This document shows positions 8,178-15,104 of a stretch of 35,667 nucleotides of DNA, piece by piece (within the stretch, counting starts at the first letter, position 1; every line of letters starts with the position of its first letter). Position numbers and translations under genes: made by a program. The stretch comes from Halobacteriales archaeon (GTDB taxonomy: Archaea; Halobacteriota; Halobacteria; Halobacteriales; SKSH01): assembly GCA_007118145.1 (NCBI GenBank), contig SKSD01000007.1, positions 1 through 35,667 on the forward strand, written 5' to 3'. The notes beneath the pieces were generated by a model, which worked only from the letters and a program-made list of their open reading frames with translations, made no database searches and was not told the origin of the DNA.

Positions 8178-8573
8178 GTTTTTGTGATGGTATTAAAATC
8201 CTTATTACACTATCAACGGAATGAAGATACGAAATTGAGTTTTCCGGTACATCGAATCCTACAGAGAGAGTGTCAAGTACGGTGATCACCATGTGATTCA
8301 GCAGAACAGGATGCGATATTACGTTATGATCCGGGGCACGCTCCACATAGCACCTGCATGATACTGAACCATATCGACGGTCACGGCTTCTGACGCTGCG
8401 AGGCAGCGTTCTGGGTTCTTCGAATCAGCCATGGGCTGTCCCTCTCGATTTGAAAGCAGTCGCTGAGAAAAACTATGATACCGAAGTTTGGTCTAGCTGA
8501 GTACACGTCGCCGACTGATGCTCCCTCACGTGCGAGATGTGCATGCACCACGCTCGAATGTCACTGGCGCAGG
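8178..8573. other. Intergenic region with no gene seen
   Basis: No open frame of convincing composition, no tRNA-like fold and no clear mobile-element end is seen. The part next to 8178 is AT-rich and probably belongs to the promoter of the minus-strand adhesin gene. Confidence 0.4.
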
Positions 8574-8973
8574 TCAAGCGTAGCGTACGAGTGGTTCGTT
8601 ATGGAGAACGGTGTCGATGAATAGCTGGCATCGAACGATCTCTCCATCTTCTATGTCCCAGACATGAGCGAACGGAGCTTCGAAGCTCTCCCCGGTGGCC
8701 GTGTACGTGCCACTGTACAGGCCGGTCGCGACGACGGTGTCTCCGCTGTCAATGTACCGCTCAGGCTCGAAACTGGAATCTATCCCACTCTTCAGCGATC
8801 GGTCCGAAGGCGCCCTGCAGTATCTCATCGCCACCCTGATAGGTGCCCCCATACGACCCACCCTCTGCGTCAATTCAGATGATATCGTCCGCAAAGGCGG
8901 CGAGGACGGTGTCGATATCGCCGTTCGCAAACGCATCGTACGTCCCTTTGACGAGGTCGAGGTTCGCTGACAT
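8574..8973 (-). pseudogene. SnoaL-like (NTF2-fold) protein, broken by a stop and a frameshift
   Basis: Reading from the ATG at 8973 gives MSANLDLVKGTYDAFANGDI and on to ADDII. A TGA stop then falls where the family normally has Trp, and the frame continues with IDAEGGSYGGTYQGGDEIL to about 8770. There a frameshift moves the homologous sequence to another frame, which ends PERYIDSGDTVV, YTATGESFEAPFAHVWDI and LFIDTVLHNEPLVRYA at 8574. Together these make a nearly full-length SnoaL-like small ketosteroid-isomerase-fold protein of about 130 residues. Two independent lesions argue for a true pseudogene; a sequencing error could explain one but hardly both. Its former substrate cannot be inferred. 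Confidence 0.82.
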
Positions 8974-9246
8974 CTGAAAACCCGCTTCGGAGTGCACACC
9001 AAACGCACAAATGGTTGGTTCCAGGAGATGGAGTTTCATCTGCGTTTGGCCACCGTCTGTATCCGTTCAGACAGCCGTTTATCATGCTGATGCTGATCGG
9101 TATCGTGCGGTGGTGAATTGCCAACGAAGTACCGACGTGTCAGGTTCAGGAGATTCATAACTATAATTTCATGATGATATTTGGTGATGCCGTCGTCGGG
9201 TACAGGGGTTGGGGGTTTCCCGATCTCGGAGACGGTGAGGAATACC

Positions 9247-9852
9247 ATGACAAGACAACCGACATTCAGACGTAGACCTCTACTAAAAACCATAGGTACA
9301 GGTGTTTTAGCGGGTGTACTGGTGACCGGATCAGCCAGTGCGAGGCCATCTCATTATGGAAACGGCAACGCCATCGGGGCGTTCCTCAACGAGAAGGCGG
9401 CGTTCAAGAAATCGCCTATCTGGACATCAGGCTTTGCTGACATGACCGGCGAGAGTGAGGTTGAGATCGACTTCAATGCCTTCACAGAGGTCATCGACCC
9501 TGCCACAGGAGACGAGTTCATGGGGCCGTGGGGGATCGAACCGCGAGCGGTCAAGGTATCACCCGGTACGACGGTGACATGGCTTTGGGAAGATGATGGA
9601 GGATTCGACGTTCCCCATCATGTCTCATCGTTCTTCGACCCACCGGATTGGGGGGACGAGTTTCATGAGATGTTGGGCCCGGGTGGCCTCCCTACCGAAT
9701 TCAGCTATGAATTCACTGAGCGAGGTACCTACCTCTACTTCTGCCATCCACACGGGGCACCGTTCCCGGCTCCGGTCGGACCACCCGGTCAGGAGGTTGA
9801 GATCGAAAATGCGTTTGGCCAGCGCGGGGTGATCAGGGTCGTCGGCAACTAA
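9247..9852 (+). CDS. Tat-exported plastocyanin-like blue copper protein with Gln at the axial-ligand position
   Basis: This 201-residue protein starts at the ATG at 9247, preceded by a GGTGAGG Shine-Dalgarno-like motif at about 9234-9240. A Tat-like signal (FRRRPLLKTIGTGVLAGV) spans residues 7-24. The cupredoxin domain follows: PGTTVTWLW at 107-114, VPHHV with His124 as the likely first ligand, YLYFCHPHG with Cys166 and His169, and a final FGQRGVIRV. In related halocyanin and plastocyanin proteins the last motif usually carries Met as axial ligand; here Gln192 occupies that place, as in stellacyanins. An insertion rich in Pro between His169 and Gln192 is typical of this haloarchaeal subfamily. 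It probably works as a membrane-side electron carrier. No redox partner is next to it; the neighbours are a pseudogene and a hypothetical gene. Confidence 0.88.
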   Translation: MTRQPTFRRRPLLKTIGTGVLAGVLVTGSASARPSHYGNGNAIGAFLNEKAAFKKSPIWTSGFADMTGESEVEIDFNAFTEVIDPATGDEFMGPWGIEPRAVKVSPGTTVTWLWEDDGGFDVPHHVSSFFDPPDWGDEFHEMLGPGGLPTEFSYEFTERGTYLYFCHPHGAPFPAPVGPPGQEVEIENAFGQRGVIRVVGN

Positions 9853-10292
9853 GGCACAATCATTCCCACGGAGCAGAATTGAAACGTGCATCACCCAGTG
9901 AAACCGCACTGCGCGTTGCGGTGTGACGGTGGTTTAATGCGTGCCATGTCTGCGATCGTGCAGCCTTGTCATCGATACCGTTGAAAATCTCTTCCCGAGA
10001 TCGATTGATAATTCATACCATCTCAGGAGGTCAATCTCGGGGACGAAATCACCTCCGTCAGATGTCATGACAGTTCTTACCACATGTGGTGTCGCCATTG
10101 TATTTAATCCCAGAAGGGGTTCCGATCGAGCTTAACTGCCCAGCCTCATCGAAATAGCCCGCGAAGTGCAGGATGGAATCAACGGTTGGTCATAACCGTG
10201 CATCTGATGTTCGCGGATGGGGTCGACACTCCAACCGTCCAATCTACCGGTATATTGATGTACCAGTTCTCACAACCAGTGTAATCCGCACG
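9853..10292. other. Intergenic region with a possible promoter
   Basis: No gene is supported. A TATTTAATCC stretch at about 10098-10110 and a GGTATATTG stretch at about 10249-10257 are TATA-like. The second lies about 40 bases before the ATG at 10293 and may drive that gene. Confidence 0.35.
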
Positions 10293-10796
10293 ATGGAATT
10301 CGTCCCGTCCACAACCCGTCGCTCGTTCGAAGAGAAATTGCAGGCTAAACTCGGGTCGATCCCCTTCAAGGAACTGATCCCGAGACTGGAGGAGGAGCGT
10401 ATCGAGTTCGTCTCGCGGATCGCCGAGGCCGTCGAGAATGCTGCTGGGGTGACCCGTGCTGAGGTCCACGTCGAGTGGGTCAGCAATGGCTCGATGCGTG
10501 CCTACCTCTTCCCCGAACACCGGTACATCACCGGGACGAAGGCGCTGCCGTTCGCCCCTCGGGTTGCCCATATCGACCGCGATGGATCGGTCGATATCTT
10601 CCAAGGGTCGACCATACCCGCCCGGCAGATCGCGCTTTGGATGAGCGATCACCGCGATGGTGCGATCAACAAGGCCGACCTCAAGTCGGCGATGATCCGC
10701 TGTGGACATCCTGCTGACAAGGCCGAGGAGTGGATCCACTGGGCGCAGGTCGATGGCGAGCTCACGCCGGTGGATGGGGAAACGGTGCGGTTGTGA
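10293..10796 (+). CDS. Hypothetical haloarchaeal protein
   Basis: The product has 167 residues from the ATG at 10293; the frame is open 40 codons further upstream, but those codons have poor haloarchaeal composition. It is soluble, with no signal and no membrane segment. Residues 5-55 are predicted helical and charged (RRSFEEKLQAKLGSIPFKEL, IPRLEEERIEFVSRIAEAVE). A middle beta-rich part contains VHVEWVSNGSMRAYLFPEHR. The last 60 residues look like a small helical or winged-helix domain (ISDHRDG-type turn, KADLKSAMIRCGHPADKAEEWIHWA). I do not recognise the family. Strong coding bias and acidic character make it a real gene. The neighbouring genes give no clear clue. Confidence 0.65.
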   Translation: MEFVPSTTRRSFEEKLQAKLGSIPFKELIPRLEEERIEFVSRIAEAVENAAGVTRAEVHVEWVSNGSMRAYLFPEHRYITGTKALPFAPRVAHIDRDGSVDIFQGSTIPARQIALWMSDHRDGAINKADLKSAMIRCGHPADKAEEWIHWAQVDGELTPVDGETVRL

Positions 10797-10997
10797 TGAG
10801 TATTGAGTGAGAAAATGGGTGAATCACCCGGACTATATCTCATCAACTGGCACGCCTACTTCAATCGGTCCGGGATAGTATCTCTTAGACTCGCAATCAT
10901 CGGCATCCCGTGGTTGGGTACGCAGATCGGACTCGGTGGCAGACCTCGGCCCCGGTGGTCCGCTAAGCAAGGCCGGGCAGATCGACACCGCGTTGCA

Positions 10998-11396
10998 TCA
11001 ATCGACATCGAGGTGTCGAATCGATATGAGTTGGTGAAGGCCAGCAGTATCGAACTCACGGTCAGCTATCAACAACGGCTCACCGAGTGATCGAGCCGTG
11101 GCCGCCACGAAGAGATCACGTGGACTCAGTGGGTCCCCTGTATCAAGCAACGTCGCTTGCAATCGGGCTGCTTCGACCGCGGTTGCCTCATCGAACCCAA
11201 CCGCATCAACTCGACCAAACGCCTGTCGAGCCCGTTCAATATCTGCAGGTCCCGTGGAGAAGACTTCACCGGCAAGGACCTCATACACACAGATAGACGA
11301 TGTGAGGTGCGGGAGCGGTTCAGCATCAACCGCCTCGATGATTGCGGGTGTTCCATCGAGATACTCGATGATGACCGAACTATCCAGAAACGCCAT
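10998..11396 (-). CDS. vapC: VapC-type PIN-domain RNase toxin
   Basis: The 132-residue product is a full-length PIN domain. The acidic active-site residues are in place: Asp5 (MAFLDSSVIIEYL), Glu39 (ICVYEVLAGE), Asp in LSPRDLFVAATA and Asp in LLIADREFD. Family members are Mg-dependent RNases that block translation by cutting tRNA, rRNA or mRNA. It directly abuts the upstream antitoxin gene with no spacer, the standard antitoxin-toxin order. It lies next to remnants of a second toxin-antitoxin pair and of an insertion sequence, so the locus looks mobile. Confidence 0.92.
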   Translation of the reverse strand: MAFLDSSVIIEYLDGTPAIIEAVDAEPLPHLTSSICVYEVLAGEVFSTGPADIERARQAFGRVDAVGFDEATAVEAARLQATLLDTGDPLSPRDLFVAATARSLGEPLLIADREFDTAGLHQLISIRHLDVD

Positions 11397-11594
11397 CTAC
11401 TCGAAGCTCTCGCGCGTTCGTTCGATGGCCGACCTGCCGTGGGTCGCCTTGTCGGTTCCCGCCCATGCCCCGGCCTCCATGGGTCGCTCGTACCTCGTCA
11501 ACCGACCGAGGAGCTCATCGAACGTTTCGTCCTCCCGCTTGAGCGCCTCGAGCTTGCGCTTGGTCTCGTCGGAGACGCGGATGGTGGTACTCAT
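11397..11594 (-). CDS. vapB: VapB-type antitoxin
   Basis: This 65-residue protein begins STTIRVSDETKRKLEALKRE, a ribbon-helix-helix-like DNA-binding head common to haloarchaeal VapB proteins. ETFDELLGRL and a charged C-terminal tail that would bind the toxin follow. Its stop is followed immediately by the vapC ATG. The start at 11594 is supported by a TATA-like box about 25-30 bases upstream, which makes the mRNA nearly leaderless. It is expected to neutralise VapC and repress its own promoter through the inverted repeat at 11597-11609. Confidence 0.88.
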   Translation of the reverse strand: MSTTIRVSDETKRKLEALKREDETFDELLGRLTRYERPMEAGAWAGTDKATHGRSAIERTRESFE

Positions 11595-11596
11595 GT

Positions 11597-11609
11597 ATAC
11601 AGCTTGTAT
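11597..11609 (-). promoter_or_regulatory. Probable VapB operator
   Basis: A perfect inverted repeat, ATACA-GCT-TGTAT, sits 3-15 bases upstream of the vapB ATG. It overlaps the expected transcript start, an ideal place for autorepression by the antitoxin complex. Confidence 0.55.
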
Positions 11610-11615
11610 GCAATC

Positions 11616-11625
11616 GCATAAAAAC
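11616..11625 (-). promoter_or_regulatory. TATA-like box of vapBC
   Basis: On the minus strand, GTTTTTATGC lies about 25 bases before the ATG at 11594, the usual TATA spacing for a leaderless haloarchaeal transcript. Confidence 0.45.
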
Positions 11626-11639
11626 GGTTGGGTGCTGGG

Positions 11640-11675
11640 TTGACATCCTCCCCGCGCTGAAGGGCGAGGCTTTCG
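11640..11675 (-). mobile_element. IS200/IS605 (TnpB-type) right-end scar
   Basis: On the plus strand the stretch begins TTGACATCCTCCCCGCGCTG and continues AAGGGCGAGGCTTTC. This is the well-known imperfect hairpin seen at the 3' end of many IS200/IS605 elements that carry tnpB. The orientation implies a minus-strand tnpB to the right, but no TnpB-coding sequence remains there. It falls directly after the broken vapC remnant. Confidence 0.6.
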
Positions 11676-11687
11676 ATTCGAATATTC

Positions 11688-11873
11688 CGTATTCGACCAG
11701 ATAGCTCGTCTCGAGCAGCTTCATCGCTCGGGCCGAAACGCGTCGTCGAGGCGGGCGTCCAGTTCTGCCAGCGACGATGCGAAGTCGATGTGGGCGAGCT
11801 GGCCGAAGCCACGGTCGAAGCGGGCATCGCGGTCGGCGAGGCGGTCGAGCAGGTCCGAGAAGCTCAACGACAT
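11688..11873 (-). pseudogene. Remnant of a second VapBC-type pair
   Basis: A 50-residue open frame from the ATG at 11873 reads SFSDLLDRLADRDARFDRGF and ends DARLDDAFRPER at 11721. It resembles the C-terminal two thirds of haloarchaeal VapB antitoxins without the DNA-binding N-terminus. Its stop overlaps an ATG at 11724 (ATGA) that starts MKLLETSYLVEY, the look of a PIN-toxin N-terminus. Homology ends there and the IS200/IS605-like end begins. I infer a toxin-antitoxin pair destroyed by insertion or deletion. It could instead be one short orphan ORF. Confidence 0.5.
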
Positions 11874-12056
11874 GCCGGAATAGCTGTTCATCCAAATCTG
11901 AGACAGTATTCAGTGGTTTGCGCTCCTTTGCAACACACAAAGAGCACTCACCCAAAACGGTGATGCACCTATATTCTTCATGACTACTCAGGTAGCGTAA
12001 TACACGCCGATCAAAATCGTAAAAAATACTATTTAGTAGCCAGTCACGCTCGTAGT

Positions 12057-12105
12057 GAGGGAACGACTGAGATACGACCGCAAATCATCATCCAGTCGTT
12101 CCCTC
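12057..12105. repeat. Perfect 13-bp inverted repeat with a 23-base loop
   Basis: GAGGGAACGACTG at 12057-12069 is mirrored exactly by CAGTCGTTCCCTC at 12093-12105. An outer CGCTCG (12048-12053) can pair with CGAGCG (12122-12127), extending a larger fold. It may be a transposon subterminal hairpin or part of an RNA. Confidence 0.7.
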
Positions 12106-12153
12106 GACTTGTACGTTAGAGCGAGCGAGAGGCGATGGAAATCGCGGAAACAC

Positions 12154-12179
12154 GGGGTGAATTGACAGGAGTTCACCCC
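12154..12179. repeat. Perfect 8-bp inverted repeat
   Basis: GGGGTGAA at 12154-12161 pairs with TTCACCCC at 12172-12179 around a 10-base loop. It lies 48 bases from the previous inverted repeat, so both may belong to one structured element. Confidence 0.6.
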
Positions 12180-12253
12180 CTTCCCCGATTCGCTTCTCGT
12201 CACTATCACCAAAAAGGTTCATAGGCCCGGTCGAAGCACAGACCGGTTAACAA

Positions 12254-12279
12254 CCTCCCTTGGGTTTCTCCAAGGGAGG
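12254..12279 (-). terminator. Hairpin after the DUF1616 gene, resembling an IS200/IS605 end
   Basis: CCTCCCTTGG (12254-12263) and CCAAGGGAGG (12270-12279) form a perfect 10-bp stem with a 6-base loop, starting 5 bases after the DUF1616 stop. The flanks (AATCCTCCC on one side, GGGAGGTTGTTAACC on the other) resemble IS200/IS605 right ends. It may now act as a transcript end for the minus-strand gene. Confidence 0.55.
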
Positions 12280-12283
12280 ATTT

Positions 12284-13318
12284 TCAACCCTCCTCGACTG
12301 TGATCCATAGGTACACATCGCGATAGGCATTCTCGCGTGTCGGTACCTCTGGTACCTCATCAATATAGAGCAGATAGGTCAGCCTGAGGTCCTCACCGAG
12401 CATCTCGGGTGCCACCTCGTGTGCGTCCAACCACGTCTCATTATGCGAGATCGTCACCGTGAGACGGTCTAACTCCTCACGTTCGAGGACGGTCGTCTCG
12501 TTATCCTCAAACTCCTCGCTTTGCACCTGGATGACGAGTGTATACTCGACAGTGTCGTGTTCGTTGTTATCGATTCCGACGACGATCGACTGTGGCTCTC
12601 CGGCGACGAACTCCGTGGGGTAATCAGCGGCGACGAGGTCGCCATCGTCACGCTCGGTGAGGATATAGAGCGAGGAGAACTGCTCTCCGGTGGGTGGGAA
12701 CATGACTGCGAAGCCAAGCACACCAACTGCCAGAAGGATGCTCAACGCGAGTGCGACGTTCAATGCCGCATCGAGGCGGTCTTCGGGTTCGAACACCTCG
12801 GCATACGCCCGGTCATACCACGTGCGATAGGGGACGCGAAAGCGCTCTTCGGGTGGTAACTCCCAGCGGCGGTACGCCGCCACCCCGGCCATCACCACCG
12901 TGAAGATCGACAGTGCGACCATGATCGGTACCAGGCGGATGCCCCATGGGGTAAAGTTAAGTGCAAGACCGATGAGCGGGACGACCGCGATCGAGAGACC
13001 GAAGGAGAGAGCGGTGCGTTCGATGCCGTCGATACCCTCGCGGCGGTGTGTCGCAAGCCAACCCTCCTCGTCATCGATATGCTCATCGACCGTCGGTGAC
13101 TCACCCTCCTCGGGGAACAGTGCGGCGATCAGTGCATACCCGGGGATGAACAACACGAACGCCAACCCGAGGGGTACCCTGAGGGGTGTCTCACTCAGAT
13201 ACGGGGCGAACACGACGAGGTTAACGATACCAACGTAGACGATGATGGCGGCGAGATCAGCAGGCAGGCGTCTGATCGGCTCGGGAAGCAATAACCAGAG
13301 GGTTCGCCGCCACGCCAT
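12284..13318 (-). CDS. DUF1616 family membrane protein
   Basis: The 344-residue product has the standard DUF1616 layout of haloarchaea. There are two N-terminal membrane segments (about residues 20-68, including VPLGLAFVLFIPGYALIAAL), a charged loop with DEEGW, and two more segments (about 103-150) after GIDGIERTALSFGLSIAVVP. A fifth segment lies at about 190-212, followed by an extracytoplasmic beta-rich domain (about 215-344) with Asn-x-Thr/Ser sites. The function of the family is not settled; members often sit in cell-surface polysaccharide or glycosylation regions. No glycosyltransferase genes are seen here. It stands as a single gene with a hairpin right after the stop. Confidence 0.85.
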   Translation of the reverse strand: MAWRRTLWLLLPEPIRRLPADLAAIIVYVGIVNLVVFAPYLSETPLRVPLGLAFVLFIPGYALIAALFPEEGESPTVDEHIDDEEGWLATHRREGIDGIERTALSFGLSIAVVPLIGLALNFTPWGIRLVPIMVALSIFTVVMAGVAAYRRWELPPEERFRVPYRTWYDRAYAEVFEPEDRLDAALNVALALSILLAVGVLGFAVMFPPTGEQFSSLYILTERDDGDLVAADYPTEFVAGEPQSIVVGIDNNEHDTVEYTLVIQVQSEEFEDNETTVLEREELDRLTVTISHNETWLDAHEVAPEMLGEDLRLTYLLYIDEVPEVPTRENAYRDVYLWITVEEG

Positions 13319-13690
13319 TGCGTAACCGTTAGCGAGTAGGGGGATAAATGTCGGTCGGTCGCAGAGACTTCACCCGATTCGTGTGCACCAGTGAGGCTCA
13401 CAGGCGCGGGATAGACCACAGCGCACCGTACCATCTCGACTATCCAGACTGTCGCGAGTGGCACACCCATCAACTCGATCAACATCATGTACAATTCAGC
13501 ATAGCAACCGAAAACCCACGATACAACCCTGCAAAACCCACTCCAGACACGATTATCACTGATGACACCAAGGTAAAATCCACATTTGCATCAGATAAAT
13601 GGGGCAAAATCTCCCGAAGTAACAGTAATCCACGTTGAACCGACCTAGGCGTCTATCCTATTTACGTATGATACGGGGTAGCTACCTGAT
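13319..13690. other. Intergenic region between divergent genes
   Basis: Nothing coding is supported. It separates the divergent DUF1616 and secreted-protein genes and should hold both promoters. A TATTTACGTATG stretch at about 13659-13670 lies about 25 bases before the ATG at 13691 and is a fair TATA candidate for that gene. Confidence 0.4.
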
Positions 13691-14548
13691 ATGCCGCATA
13701 GACGAACCAAGGCATTCGCCGTCACAGGCGCGATTTTGATGCTCATCGCCGGTTTCGCGATGGTGAGCGTCGCCGCGAGTGAGGAGGCCGGCCTCGACCT
13801 GGATATCGAACAGGACGAGGACTACACCGTCCTCATCACCGTGACAGATAACGAGACAGCTGTCGCAGATGCGAACGTGACGGTCGAACCCGTACCGCCC
13901 GGACAGACATACAATGAGTCGGGGACTCACGTCACCGATGCGAACGGCACCGTGATGCTCGACCCACCGGAGAACAACCTCCTGACAGAGATCTCGGTGA
14001 CGCATGCGAACGAGACAGTCACCGAACAGGTGATGCTCGAAGCCGCGAGTGAGGAAGAACCCGGTGAGGCTGGTGACCCACCCGAGAACTTCGGTCAGTT
14101 GATGAAGGCGTTCGTCCACGAGCTTGGCCAGACTGAGAACCCACGCGGTATGTACATCGCACCGTTCGCCATCGAACACAACCCCGGTAACGCCCCCGCA
14201 CACGCCGGCCCACCAGGTGACCACCCACACGCACCGCCAGCCAATCTGACGTTCGTGGTCGACCAGGGTGAAGAGAACGCCACCGTGACGGTCTTCTTCA
14301 ACGAGAGTACCGTCGAGAACGCCACCGTCGAGGTGGCTCGACTCGGTGGCGGGCCTGGCTTTGCAGGTGCAGGCACGTACACGACCGATGCGAACGGCAC
14401 CGTGACGTTCGCCCTTCCAGATCGTCCGACCATGACCACCATCACCGTCAGCTTTGAGGATGACTCCGTCACCGAGCGTGTCAGGCTCGATGGTGCCACC
14501 GCCGGCCCACCAGGTAACAACGGTGGGAACGGTCACGGACCGCCCTGA
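13691..14548 (+). CDS. Secreted protein with Ig-like repeats and many N-glycosylation sites
   Basis: The 285-residue product starts with a Sec-type signal: RRTKAFAVTGAILMLIAGFA, then VSVAAS. The mature part has two related beta-sandwich-like units. Unit one (about 35-120) contains TVLITVTDNETAVADANVTV, then THVTDANGTVML and EISVTHANETVTEQV. Unit two (about 185-270) contains ATVTVFFNESTVENATVEV, then YTTDANGTVTFALP and TITVSFEDDSVTERV. Both follow the pattern of carboxypeptidase-regulatory or Big-type surface domains. About ten N-x-T/S sites suggest heavy glycosylation. A Pro/Gly/His-rich spacer separates the units and the tail is Gly/Asn-rich. No membrane anchor is seen. It is probably a secreted or surface-associated structural protein; the specific role is unknown. 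Confidence 0.8.
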   Translation: MPHRRTKAFAVTGAILMLIAGFAMVSVAASEEAGLDLDIEQDEDYTVLITVTDNETAVADANVTVEPVPPGQTYNESGTHVTDANGTVMLDPPENNLLTEISVTHANETVTEQVMLEAASEEEPGEAGDPPENFGQLMKAFVHELGQTENPRGMYIAPFAIEHNPGNAPAHAGPPGDHPHAPPANLTFVVDQGEENATVTVFFNESTVENATVEVARLGGGPGFAGAGTYTTDANGTVTFALPDRPTMTTITVSFEDDSVTERVRLDGATAGPPGNNGGNGHGPP

Positions 14549-14595
14549 GGCGGGAGCTGACTGACACGCGATAATTCTGGTATCACCCATTGGCG

Positions 14596-14602
14596 TTTTT
14601 TT
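14596..14602 (+). terminator. T-run terminator
   Basis: A run of seven T lies 48 bases past the stop of the secreted protein gene and fits an archaeal T-rich transcription end. Confidence 0.45.
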
Positions 14603-14724
14603 CGATCAAATACACCACGACCCGATACCGGCTGGTCTGCCCCTGAGGTGTGATCCAATGAGGTGACACACGACTAACCCGCACACAGGCGAAGTTTCTT
14701 GTAACGAAGCCGAAAAGCCAACAT

Positions 14725-15063
14725 ATGAGCAGGCGCGGGCGTCGGATTGACTGGTGGGCCATCCCCGACCGTTTCCGAGACTGGCAGGCGATGTCACCGG
14801 CTCGAAAACTCCTCTGGTTCATCAAGAACGCCATCGTATTCATCCTCGCGACGGCGATCTTCACGGGTGTGATCACCTGGTATAACACCCCTGAGGTGTT
14901 CGAGGCATTCCTCGCCGGTGAGGGCTCGCTCCGACCGCTGGTCGCATGGTGGTTCGAGTCGGTCGAACACCTCATCCTCTTCGCCGTGATCAACGTCGCC
15001 GTCCTCGTCTCCATCCTCCTGCCAAAGCGTCGCTACAGACACCGATCACGCCGGAGACACTGA
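14725..15063 (+). CDS. Small two-segment membrane protein
   Basis: This 112-residue protein starts at the ATG at 14725, right after an AACAT sequence. It has a basic N-terminus (MSRRGRRIDWWAIP), a first membrane segment at about residues 33-52 (IKNAIVFILATAIFTGVITW), a second at about 80-98 (LILFAVINVAVLVSILL), and a strongly basic tail of repeated Arg. The family is not recognised. Positive charge at both ends suggests both termini are cytoplasmic. It is flanked by a T-run on the left and by the convergent aminotransferase gene on the right, so it is a single-gene unit. Confidence 0.65.
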   Translation: MSRRGRRIDWWAIPDRFRDWQAMSPARKLLWFIKNAIVFILATAIFTGVITWYNTPEVFEAFLAGEGSLRPLVAWWFESVEHLILFAVINVAVLVSILLPKRRYRHRSRRRH

Positions 15064-15104
15064 CAATCAGAAAAAGTCACAGCCGCCGTTCCATACCGAC
15101 CCGG

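Larger units (their letters stand above)
11874..12283. other. Non-coding region with strong inverted repeats
   Basis: No gene is supported. The stretch holds three perfect inverted repeats (listed separately) and an AT-rich run at about 12013-12035. It may be the decayed end of a mobile element or encode a structured RNA. Confidence 0.45.

Noticed and set aside
10179-10739. Minus-strand open frame of 186 codons
   Set aside because: Antisense to the hypothetical gene at 10293, which has the better codon bias and a plausible start.
13682-14590. Minus-strand open frame of 302 codons
   Set aside because: Antisense to a secreted protein gene with clear signal and repeats; the frame is open because of GC-rich codon bias.
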